A stretch of DNA of 64,000 nucleotides from positions 41,557,376 through 41,621,375 of the forward strand of contig OY776114.1 of the NCBI GenBank assembly GCA_963675035.1, written 5' to 3'. The translations under genes were made by a program, and so were the position numbers. The notes below the pieces were generated by a model that worked only from the letters and a program-made list of their open reading frames with translations, was not told where the DNA came from and did not search any database. This document shows, piece by piece, positions 20,657 through 30,843 of the stretch. Source of the stretch: Allygus modestus (lineage: Eukaryota > Arthropoda > Insecta > Hemiptera > Cicadellidae). Numbering within the stretch: the first letter of the stretch is position 1; each line of letters starts with the position of its first letter.

Positions 20657-21561
20657 AAACCCCCGTAGCAACAAACCTGCGTACTTAGCGAATTTCCAAT
20701 GCATATATATTTATCTTAATACCACATAAAGCCAAATACCAAGTTTCATCAATACACATTCATAAATAAACGATTTATGACATTTAAATTATTCTCCATA
20801 AGAATAACATGGCGGCTGAGTATGCAGGGTTGCTGAAGCAAGGAACACAAAAAATGGGGTTTTATACAAATATTAATACAACTCAAGAAGGTAAAGGCAC
20901 ATAACAAATTTTATTAATTTATATTCATAATTAAGGGAGATAACACGTTACTTAATCTCCATAAGAATAACATGGGAGCCGAGTACGCAGGTATGCTGCT
21001 ACGGGAACTATCGGCCAAAAATATTTTTTTAGTTCAAATATCAATAGACCACAACGATATGAAGCAATATACCAAGTTTCATCAGGATAAGTTGATAAAT
21101 AAGCGAGCTATACAATTTTTCTTATTCTCCATAAGAATAACATAGGACAACGTACTGCGTTTAGCACTTCAATATCTCTGTAACCATTTGAGGTAGAGCA
21201 ATGATCAAAAAACAAAATTGTACGTCTTTAATTATACGTAAAAAACTCAAAAAAACCATTTTTGGGGTACAAAACCCCCCCAAAATACCCCTTCTGATAG
21301 AGCGATCTGTCTGGTTTTCGAACTTAAAGTCATAAATGCTGCTTTATACGTTTATACCAAATTTCTTCAAAATCGGACTATTTTTACGAGTGTTATCGTG
21401 CTCACGGACACACACATATATATATACATATATATACAGTTTCGAACGAATGGTGTTTTTGGCATCTGGGGACCTCAAAACGAAAAGTTATCATGGTCCC
21501 GGGCCTAGGTCTTACCATGCCGACTACGGTAATAGCTTCTTCCCTATAGGGGAAATTCGTT
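20657..21561 (+). repeat. Family A copy 5
   Basis: This is a full-length copy: opening block, CATAAGAATAACATGG modules, ACGGACACACACATA plus AT tract, and the terminal block (TGGTGTTTTTGGCATCTGGG ... TATAGGGGAAATTCGTT). It shows several substitutions relative to copy 1. Confidence 0.7.
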
Positions 21562-21954
21562 AAAAGTCGGGGATGACTCTTTTAAAACTCACCCTAAATA
21601 ACCCGACGGATAATGGGACATTTATTTTATCTATATATTTAATTTAACTTTACTGTGTTATAACGTGTGTTTATTTATGTTTAGGCTCAGTAATGCTAAC
21701 TTTTATACCGTATAACAAATACCACTATTAATTTATAACATCCAAGTTAATTAACATGGAATAAATGCCAACGAACTTAGATTTTCTAGCCCGACACCCT
21801 ACCCCAAACTTAAACACTTTTGTATATATTCCAGTGTTATATACACGTTCTCTTAAAAAATAAAACAACAAAAAAAACATTCGTTATCATATGTTTATTC
21901 ACATTATATAGATCAAACTACGTAAAATAGAGTATTATCTGCTTAGGAGGTCTA
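21562..21954. other. AT-rich non-coding stretch
   Basis: No gene or recognisable element is seen. Confidence 0.3.
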
Positions 21955-22345
21955 AATAAACGGTATCAGGAAACTGACACATACTTTCTCCCTTTTGGCC
22001 CAACTTTATTGAATAAATTACGTTTTATTTACTAAATATAGAATACAAAGTACGGTCGAATGTACAGAAAATCTTGTAAACAAGTTGTTTTAAAAAACAT
22101 CCACCCAAATCCCTGCTTTGGAGGCACTACAGAATCCATTGCTACACTCGTGGCTTTAAGAGGGGAAATGCCCCCTATTCTCCCCTCCCCAGGGTTATTA
22201 AGGGAAAACGGATTTCGAATTTCCTCTGTTGGTCAATGCTAACTTGACAAGCATATCAAGTTTGAATGAAATTGATCAGTAAATAAGAGAGAAATAGTAA
22301 TTTTTGTATTCCCCATAAGAATAACATTGGACAACGTACTGCGTT
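21955..22345 (-). repeat. Dispersed repeat B, inverted copy
   Basis: This block (ACGGTATCAGGAAACTGACA ... CCCCATAAGAATAACATTGG) is an inverted relative of 59750-60130. Both share CCCAAATCCC, ATGCCCCC and CCTCTGTTGGTCAATGCTAA. It is probably part of a larger non-autonomous transposon whose other half is seen at 59140-59750. Confidence 0.6.
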
Positions 22346-22990
22346 TAATAAATATTAAAACAGCGTTGACTCAGTTAATAAATAAGAACTTAGTTGAAAT
22401 GGTTACTAAACAGACTGAACAATAAACTATATTTTTCAAAGTTAGCTAAACGAGTGGACCTTACAAGTAACGATGAAAGGGGGTGCCAAAATCTGAGGAG
22501 GGTGCATCATATTTCACCCTTATTAAAAAAAACTCAAATAGATCAAATCTCTATTCAATACTCTTCAGCCTCCAAACCATATTTTTCCTCATCTATAGGA
22601 ACTAGTTTAAACAATCGACGTGGGCGGATTAAAACAATTAGTTACATTGTGTTACTTTATATTTTATCATTGCAAATTTCTTGCATCGTATTGCGAGTTT
22701 TATTCAAACTCTCAATACCAATCAGAATGCCCTGAAATTGTCACAAACCAATAGAGGTCAAACAACTGCTCGTTTTGGAATTGAGAGGATACAACAGAGA
22801 GGTTGTATTATCTGATATGTAAATTTAATGTTTAAGTATGATAAAGGTACAAAACATGGTGAATACTCATAACTTTCTTTCAAATATTGCCTTTCAACAA
22901 CTTATAATACTAATATACAACAATTAACAAAATCAGTTTGGTTTTTATATATTTACAAATACTTTATGTTAGCGCTATGGCCTATGCCGC
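22346..22990. other. Non-coding stretch with an unsupported open frame
   Basis: An open frame of 113 codons (22394-22735, +) has no recognisable domain and ordinary AT-rich composition. I do not regard it as a gene. Nothing else is seen. Confidence 0.3.
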
Positions 22991-23664
22991 CCAGCCCGCA
23001 CCAGGTGGCGTACCGTGGAGGGGGGGGACGTGGGGCGCGGTCCGCCCCAAGCCCCGTTTTGGCATAGGCCCCCAAATTTTTAAAAATGTTCGAAAGACTG
23101 AGCGAGTATTTCCCGCCGATCTCCGGAGAATCGCTACCGATCTACTGTCGTATTTTCGGCCGTTATTGCGTAGTAAAGTCGTCTTTTTGGACAGTATTTT
23201 ATTTTCCTTCCACTTTTATAGCCGATATTACGCGGCAAGGACATTAATTCCAGATTATACCATCTGTAACGTCTTCAATTACGGCCGATAACACGTGGTT
23301 CGGTCGCCATTTACACAGTTAGGTTGTTTTTATGTCCGATTCATGTGTATTACATAATGTTATATCTCGTAATTTCGGCCGATTTTACGTGGTGCGATCG
23401 TCTTTCGCGGCCGTTTACTACGTGATTTGGCAGGTCACAATCGTCCAAAGATTGGCGGGAAATACTCGCTCAAACATAGTAGTAGTTTCCAAACTTTGAG
23501 TTCATTTGACTATTTAAATACTCAAATTTTGAGTACTCGCACGCCCCTAATGCATCGTAAACATATATATGAATAGGCCTTCCTCTTCAACCCCTAATGT
23601 ATGTATAGGCCCCTACAAATATATCCACCGCCCCAGGCTCCCAACTACGACAGTACGCCACCGA
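22991..23664. mobile_element. Nested terminal-inverted-repeat elements
   Basis: An outer pair, GGTGGCGTACCG (about 23002) and CAGTACGCCACC (about 23652), suggests a hAT-like element. Inside, 23090-23560 is another element whose ends are inverted: GAGCGAGTATTTCCCGCCGA and GGCGGGAAATACTCGCTC. It ends GTACTCGCACGCCCCTAA and contains CGGCCG-rich units related to 43998-44446 and 54615-55420. No transposase is present. The boundaries are approximate. Confidence 0.5.
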
Positions 23665-24032
23665 TCCCACGACCCGTTATGAGCGCCGAGCGCCACCCCC
23701 CCAAGAGCGCCGCGCCCCGTGCTGGAGCACGGCTCGCACTGCCCTATAGCCGGTACTGGGACCATCAAATTTTGTACGTGTGTAGACTGTTTATATTATT
23801 CTACTTCCCCTATTGTGTTACGTCACAAATCTATGTATTTACTTGATTCTACTTCTCACCATGATATGTTTTATTTTCACCATCCGTTTATAGTTTAGTT
23901 ACTTCTTTGTTACTTTTTTTATAAGAAAAATGTTTGGCAAACCTTTTTTTTTTATATTCTAAAAGAACTAGGGATTCCACGAGTGTAAATAACTTGTAGA
24001 TTAGTCCGTAGGTTCTACTACCTTCATGAAAT
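23665..24032. other. GC-rich patch then AT-rich sequence
   Basis: 23665-23750 is GC-rich (CCGCGCCCCGTGCTGG) and is probably the end of the outer element at 22991-23664. The rest is AT-rich with no supported gene. Confidence 0.3.
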
Positions 24033-24212
24033 AGGTGGCGATCTGTCGTTAGCGTACCTGACAGATCACCACCTCGCACGGTTACGTCAAGTCGCCACCC
24101 CGACAGATCGCCACCTTCTTTACTCCGAGGTGGCGATCTTTCGGGTACGCTACCGTCAGATCGCCACCTCGCGCGGTTGCGATAAGTAGCCACCCCGACA
24201 GATCGCCACCTC
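24033..24212. repeat. Two tandem ~92 bp palindromic GC-rich units
   Basis: Unit 1 (24033-24116) and unit 2 (24128-24212) each begin AGGTGGCGATCT and end AGATCGCCACCT. Each also has an internal CAGATC(A/G)CCACCTCGC. The unit is therefore an inverted repeat as well as tandemly duplicated, and it can fold into strong hairpins. It stands out against an AT-rich background just upstream of the tyrosine-recombinase gene. It may be the end of that element or an independent one. Confidence 0.75.
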
Positions 24213-24523
24213 CCTTACAAAAACAGGGAACGTCAATGTTAAAATTTGATGTGTTATCGCACACCTCTTATCTTATAGCATGTCAATATGTTAGAAATTA
24301 TTCGCAAAGCACATCAATGTGTTAGTTAGGATTAATACAGAATCGTTAAAAATTTGTAAAATTCTGAAAAATGTTGTACGATTTTAATGCTTGCTATTTC
24401 AATTAATAACAACAAATGATGTGTGTTGATTCTGTGATATACTAAATTGAAAGTACTGATTATGAGTACATTATTCCACATTACCGTTAGAGTACTTATT
24501 TTGAGTTCAATTATATTCGTATA
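24213..24523. other. AT-rich leader of the recombinase gene
   Basis: There is no independent gene. Two TGTCAATRTGTTA-like words and an otherwise AT-rich sequence precede the recombinase open frame. Any recombinase promoter would lie here, but I see no clear motif. Confidence 0.3.
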
Positions 24524-25630
24524 GTGTTGCGTTACATTACAGTCCCTTGTCAAACCCTCGTTAAACCGAACGCGGAAGGCGGACATGACCGCGCTTGGAA
24601 TGAAATAGCCTCATTAAAGGACATTTTTCAACCGTCTAAAAAACATGTTCTCTTCAACTCCATTAAAAATGTAACAGGGTTTGACAAAGGATCCTTTAAA
24701 AGGCCAGCAATGGCAAATGAAATGGGCACATTATTAAAGCAGTGTGCTAAAAGGTTTATCACAGAGGCTCTAGAAGAAGAAAATGAAGAAGATGTGAAAA
24801 AAGCTAAGACTTGGATTGAGGTTATTACTGAAGATTATAATGCATATATTTCAAAACATGCACGTAAGACACTCGAAACAAACCAATGGAATAAACCAAA
24901 AACACTGCCACTAACAGATGACGTGATGAAACTTAATAAACATGTAAAACAAGTAACAGATGAGGCAACTGCATCGCTCACAAAAGAATTTTCATTTCAT
25001 CAATGGTCGAACCTTAATAAGGCAACGATGGTAAAACTCTTACTGTTCAATAGAAAACGAGTTGGCGATGTAAAGAGGATAACAATCTCTGATTTCAATA
25101 AAGCACACAACGTGCAAAAAGGTACAGTAACATATGACATGCTAAGCGAGTCAGAGAAACTACTATGCTCTCAGTATCAAAGATTGCAAGCCCGAGGGAA
25201 ATGGGGCAAAGCAGTCTCAATGCTCTTAACTAAGGACATTATGAGCAATATCAAAACAATTTTACAACTAAGGGAAAAAGCCAACATCCCACAAGGCAAT
25301 CCGTACGTATTCGCTAAATCAAATGAATCAAATGTGTTTCAAGCAAACGTGGCACTAAAGGAAACTGTTTTTGAGTGTAAAGCACAATTTCCACTATTTA
25401 GCACCGGGACAAGTCTCAGGAAAGAGATTGCAACAGCAACGCAAGCTTTCAACTTCTCCCATAACGACATGACAATACTTGCCAACTTCCTCGGCCACAC
25501 ATTACAAACTCACAGCCAATTTTATCGCCTTCCAGACGAAGCAGTTCAACTGGCTAAAATCAGCGCTGTGTTGCAAGCAATTGACTCTGGGAAAGTAGCA
25601 GAGTTGAAAGGAAAAAACCACGCTGTTTAA
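24524..25630 (+). CDS. Tyrosine recombinase-like protein of a mobile element
   Basis: This is a 368-residue open frame ending at 25630. The C-terminal half matches the fold of tyrosine recombinases used by Crypton-like and related animal elements: an Arg block in LLLFNRKRVGDV (R177 or R179), SLRKEIAT (R299), then NFLGHTLQTHSQFYRLP with H325 and the presumed nucleophile Y334, and a trailing helix QLAKISAVLQAI. The N-terminal ~150 residues are helical and charged and match what I recall of this family's SAM-like DNA-binding part. The first ~25 residues look unrelated to the family, so the true start or an N-terminal part may be missing. The frame is uninterrupted, which suggests a young copy or a domesticated gene. 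A ~0.4 kb 3' region recurs elsewhere, supporting mobile-element status. Confidence 0.7.
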   Translation: MLRYITVPCQTLVKPNAEGGHDRAWNEIASLKDIFQPSKKHVLFNSIKNVTGFDKGSFKRPAMANEMGTLLKQCAKRFITEALEEENEEDVKKAKTWIEVITEDYNAYISKHARKTLETNQWNKPKTLPLTDDVMKLNKHVKQVTDEATASLTKEFSFHQWSNLNKATMVKLLLFNRKRVGDVKRITISDFNKAHNVQKGTVTYDMLSESEKLLCSQYQRLQARGKWGKAVSMLLTKDIMSNIKTILQLREKANIPQGNPYVFAKSNESNVFQANVALKETVFECKAQFPLFSTGTSLRKEIATATQAFNFSHNDMTILANFLGHTLQTHSQFYRLPDEAVQLAKISAVLQAIDSGKVAELKGKNHAV

Positions 25631-25654
25631 ATATTAAAAAACAACATCCAATAC

Positions 25655-26062
25655 AAATTTTAGCAAGATTAAACTCTTCGTTTACTTCTAGGAATATTTC
25701 CGCGCTACGCGTAATTATATTCGTGTGGGAAACATATTCAGGCATTAAAGCTAATTTTTTTACTGAACTTGGAACTTTACGTTTTACATCACTGGTAAAA
25801 TTTTGATTGACCTTTGTCTATTAATTCTATATTTAAAAAAAATTTTATTCAGCGATAAAGGTAATAATGAAGTATTTTTCAAATAAAAGATATATCGTAA
25901 TAAAAGGGAGTGGCAACCCATAGAATTAAACATTTTGAACATATTTTGTCCTCTTATAAAAAGTCCTATCTATAGTCATTTAGCCTAAAAAGTCCCGTAT
26001 ACAAAGATTTCACGATATAGTAGTTAGTAGGGTCCTGTAATGGAGGTAAAGTTTACTTTAAG
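25655..26062 (+). repeat. 3' region of the recombinase element (copy 1)
   Basis: About 410 bp downstream of the recombinase gene (TTAGCAAGATTAAACTCTTC ... GGTAAAGTTTACTTTAA) is ~90% identical by eye to 30437-30843. It includes TTTCCGCGCTACGCGTAA and a weak palindrome. It is probably the untranslated 3' end of the mobile element, with its boundary near 26062. Confidence 0.7.
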
Positions 26063-28639
26063 CAACCCTGCAATAAATAATAATAAACGATTGTAATTGA
26101 TGAACGAAGTGAATCACTGTATTGATGAAGAAGTTTCAGTGGCCGTGTGTGTGTGTGTGGGTGGGTGTGTTATCGAAATACTAAATAACTGTAAAACATT
26201 TCTTAATGAAATTTTGAAGGAGTCATTTGGGATACCAAAGGGATGTTTTAACACAGCATTTGTATTTTATTTTTTATTTTGGATTATTAATAATTATTAA
26301 ACCTAATTTTAATGTTTGATATTCAGTAGTTGAATTGGTTTTCGTAGTAAGCTATTGACTATGGTTGTCTTTAAAATGTCAGCTGTGATTTATCTGTGTT
26401 TCACTTGAGGGATTTTTATCCCCTATATGGGATATTTTGACTGCTTGTGGGATAAAATGGGATTGTGGGATAAAGTGGGATTTTTTTGAAATCGGCATTA
26501 CGTCTGCTAGTTTGCTTACAACTTACGACCTTAGCAGTAGCACTTCTAGTGGATTTTCTCACCGTACTGGCAGTTGCGGGGTTTCCCATTTTTTAACCTC
26601 GCTGTCCGCACCTATTATGATTTTATAAACGTCACAGAACGAACACTGAATCATGTCAATTTCGCTGGCCGAGCCATGTTGGAATTAACAACACTATTTG
26701 CCATTATTTAGTACCTACTTCGTACTCTTTAGTACTACCATTAAAAATATTAGTACCTCTCACGTAAATAAATTATTTAATTTAGTTAATTCACCGTATC
26801 ATTTGACCTATGTCGCATTGCTCAAAATCCTTTGAGGTACTAAAATGTAAAATACCTATAGGTAATTAGTAGATCTAAATAAGCTCTATCTAACGGTATA
26901 AATATTGTACTAATACATTATTTAATAATCATATAATATTTAACATTAATTGTGTTGCAATGTTTAACAAATCAGTGGGAAAGTGTGGGATATGACGAGG
27001 GATACTATAAGGGAGAGTCTGGGATAAAGTGGGATTTTTTGTATCAGTGCGTGGCATATTTTTACCGTAGAGTAGAAACACTGCATATTTGTTTATAAAT
27101 CATAAAAAATTTAAACACGTTTTCAACTATGAAGTTAGGTTATGTTTTGTTCCATACATTTTGTTATTTTGAAATAATTTAAAATGTGAGTGTTATGTAA
27201 ATTGGTAGTGTTTTGTCGTGTTTAAAACAATACTGCAATTACTGCTGAATGGAAATTTAAATATTCTCCACAACCATTAGCCGAATAGCCTACTAACGAA
27301 ATACTAATTTAACCGTCTGTGGATTGGAGTACTAATTTTTAATCTTTTAGAGCTTTTTATGGCAATGAGATAAAACTGTTGAAATCTGCTAAAAATATTT
27401 AAAGTTTATAAGAAAGGTAAAAAAACTGAAGTTTGGGATCTCTTAAGCCCTGTAATTTCTGAACCCAAATTTTTCTAAAAAATCAGGTGGTATATTTTAT
27501 TAGAAACCTAATATAAACCACCAAATAAAAAATCCAAAGATTTCAAAAGCGGCTCCTCAAAACTGCTCCAGACCTATATACTACGTTGTTGGGTACCAAA
27601 ATATTATGGATACCTCTTTGTTCTTCCCTCAGGGCTCTGCATTTACTATCACTCCCAACTTTTAATTTTAACGTATGATTCGTTGGATTTATTTTGTTAA
27701 AGCAGCATCTCCTGAAAGATGTCCCCACGTTTGATACGCCACCCTACTCAACCATAGACCTCCACCGCACAGGAAAATTGTCTATGTTATTATTTACGCC
27801 TTTATTAGTAATTTTAGAAAATTTTCAATTATACAAAAAATTGTTGTTATTTTCTTTTAACTCCGACCTTAGAGCTCCGCCTCGCTGGCTTTAAAAGTTG
27901 CCTTGTTAAATTTATAGAGGAAAGATGATCCTTGGGTAAGCGTTCGGGAGTTCGGGTCAGCGTTCGGGTTGAGTACTACTAGCTGGTCAGACAGACATTA
28001 TTCTGTCCTAATGTCACTGAATTTGTTTTATGTCAAAAATTCTCGTTCTTTTTCATGATGAGCTCGTTAGCTACGCTCACTTGCCTATGTTTATATAGAG
28101 CTTGCTTCGGTATTGAAAATGAGTTGCTATTCAAATAGATTTATTATTTCTATAATAAACATATGTTTATATGCTTTTCAAGTATGTTTAGATATCATCC
28201 TTATAACAGCTGTTTGATGAAACTAAATAACTAACATACAATCCCGACTTTGTTTTATGTATTTAGATAATGAAAATCACTTAATAATATCTTGCCATGA
28301 CAACGTTAATATACACTAGGCAGAAATACGGATTTTAGCAATTCGAAATTTAAGTAATTGCACAACGCCATCTGTAGAGCCTGATATAAGTGTAGGTTAT
28401 ATTATATAAATCAAACAGGAAAGTTGGCCGGGCTGGTAAGGGCCCTCACTTGCATTTAGGGTGTAGACCAGAGCCTGTACAGACCTAAATTCAGCCCTGG
28501 CCGTCTGTATGCAGAACTTCAAGCATGCTAGAATCCAGAATCATTGTCCCTGTCTCGTGTACATTCTATGTGCCTAAGAGTAAAAATATGTTATAGTCAA
28601 TCAATACAAATGCTGAATTATTTTGACTCAATCCTATCC
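26063..28639. other. Non-coding stretch with degenerate repeats
   Basis: No gene is supported. GGGATAAAGTGGGATTTTTT occurs at about 26468 and 27024 around a ~0.6 kb segment, suggesting an old element. A (GT)n tract lies at 26142-26160. At 27977 ACTAGCTGGTCAGACAGACA begins a repeat related to 58674 (ACTAGCTGGCCCGACAGACG), an RTE/SINE-like head. Short open frames at 26437-26628 and 27543-27894 lack any recognisable features. Confidence 0.35.
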
Positions 28640-29980
28640 TACACTATAATATGAGTAAGGTTTGCATGCTCGCTTGCTTGGTTGATTGCTTGCAACTCTG
28701 ATCTCAAAAACGGCTCCAACGATTTTCTTGAAAAATAGCTAATGTGTCCTTCCAACTACTTGTGTTGTAAAACCTGATATCTGGGTTAAAAATAAGTTCT
28801 AGACATGTCCCATCCCCAAAAAAATCAAATAATGTAAAAAGCCGCTATGGAAAATTGAAAAAATCACATTGGGCTTTTAGAGATTAAAATAAAAGCAAAA
28901 GAGTCATAACAGCTGTTCAAAATCTTTCAGCGAACTCTCAAAGTTATACTCATATAGTTTAAGTACTACCTGGGGCTGAGATTTTCTAGGGAAAGGTCAA
29001 TCTTGTTTATGACTTGGAGTTGTTTTTCACTATGTACCCTACTAAAGAGCATTTTTGAGGTCACAACAGTTGTTATTATAATGCACCTTTGAGTCATTCT
29101 GGATATGACCACTCTACATGTAATCTTCATTCAAAGGATTTATTATCTGATTTTATGGAACCACATGGAACTCATGTTGTTTATGATTATTAACATGTGG
29201 TTTCCTGAGAGCAGAGATTAAAAGATTTGAGAGAAGATTGCATATATAGAGTAGTAAAATAAATCAAAGGGATATTGAGCTATAAATAACAACTGGAGTG
29301 ACCTTAAAAATGTAGAAAAGAGGCAAATCAGTTATACAAATCTGATTATCAGTAGGGGGAAGTGGTGAAATATGCTCCAAGTCATCTAAACAAACTGACT
29401 GGCCTTCCCCCGAGCAAAGTTCGGTACCCAGGTATCATATACTCTAATATGAGTAAGGTTTGCTTGTATGTTTGCTTGCTTGCGACACTGATCTCAAAAA
29501 CGGCTCCAACGATTTCCTTCAAATGTTCAAAATAACTAATTTCTGGGATAAAAATAAGTTCTAGACAGGCCTCATTCCCAGGAAATATCAAATAATGTAA
29601 AAAACTAAAATGATAGGTTAAAAAAATTAATATTGAGCTTATGGAGTTTTAAATCAACACAAAAGAATTTTATCAGCTGTTCATAATCAACCAGGGAATT
29701 GTCAAAGTAATACTCATGTTTTTTATGATTATTAACATGTGGTTTCCTGAGAACAGAGATTAAAAGATTTGAGTGAAGATTATATATATAGAGTAATAAA
29801 ATAAATGAAAGGGACTTTGAGCTATAAATAACAACTGGAGGAACCTTAAAAATGTAGAAAAGAGGCAGATGAGTTATACAAATCTGATTATCAGTAGGGG
29901 AAAGTGATGAAATATTACTCCAAGTCATCTAAACTGATTGACTGGCCCTCCCCCGAGCAAAGCTGGGCCCCCCCAGGTAC
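28640..29980 (+). repeat. Two tandem copies of a ~0.55-0.8 kb repeat
   Basis: Unit 1 (about 28640-29425) and unit 2 (about 29441-29980) both start ATATGAGTAAGGTTTGC and ATCTCAAAAACGGCTCCAAC. Both end AAGTCATCTAAAC, CCCCGAGCAAAG and CCAGGTA. Over the last ~270 bp they are close to 90% alike. Unit 1 has extra sequence in the middle. The sharp CCCGAGCAAAG end suggests a transposon-derived unit. There is no open frame of note. Confidence 0.65.
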
Positions 29981-29984
29981 TCTC

Positions 29985-30205
29985 GTGTTAAAACGGATAT
30001 GAGAAGGGTGTTACCACTCCAGTAGTCAGTAGTATTTTTTATTTACATTAGTCCTAAATTATCTGTTCTTGCCGTTGTGGAGTTAAAACGGATATGGGAA
30101 TGGTGTTACCATTCCATTAGTAAAATATTTGGCTTATTAATTATCTTTTCTTGCTGTTGTGGAGTTAAAACGGATAACAGAAGAGTGTTACCAATCCAGT
30201 ACCTG
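29985..30205 (+). repeat. Three-unit tandem repeat, ~85-95 bp
   Basis: GTTAAAACGGATA followed by GAAN(G/A)GTGTTACCA(C/T)TCCA occurs at 29987, 30082 and 30164, with TGTGG linking the units. It abuts the repeat that ends at 29980. Confidence 0.7.
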
Positions 30206-30436
30206 CCTACATATATTTAAAAATTCAGTCTTCGTTCATCCTCTTACGGGAAGAATGAGCGTACACCTAGTATATATTACATTTTCAAATAAAATGGTTA
30301 GTTGATTTCATTTGTTTATGTAAGAGGAAATATAGAAAATCGATTGAAAAAATAAAACATTTTTTATCTACAAATTGGGAAATGATAAACAAAAAAAACT
30401 TTTAGTATACATAGTAAACTTAATTACCAATATCAA

Positions 30437-30843
30437 ATAAAATTTTGAGCAAGATTAAACACTTCGTTTACTTGTAGGAATATTTCCGCGCTACGCGTAA
30501 TTATATTCGTGTGGGAAACATATTCAGGCAATAAAGCTCATTTTTTACTGAACTTGGGACTTTACGTTTTATATCACCGGTAAAATTTTGATTGACCTCT
30601 GTCTACTCGTCCTGTGTTAAAAAAATATTTTATTCAGCGATAAAGGTAATAATGAAGTATTTTTCAAATAAACGACATATCGTAATAAAAGGGAGTGGTA
30701 ACCCATCGAATTAAACATTTTGAACATTTGTTGTCCTCTTATAAAAATTCCTATCTATAGTCATTTAGCCTAAAAAGACACACAAAGATTTCACGATGTA
30801 GCGGTTAGTAGGGTCCTTTAGTGGAGGTAAAGTTTACTTTAAA
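30437..30843 (+). repeat. Solo 3' region of the recombinase element (copy 2)
   Basis: This matches 25655-26062 almost end to end but is not preceded by a recombinase gene. It is a truncated or non-autonomous copy. It shares the TTTCCGCGCTACGCGTAA motif and the GGTAAAGTTTACTTTAA end. Confidence 0.75.

Noticed and set aside
22394..22735. 113-codon open frame as a gene
   Set aside because: No start context, no recognisable domain, low-complexity AT-rich composition and position between repeats.
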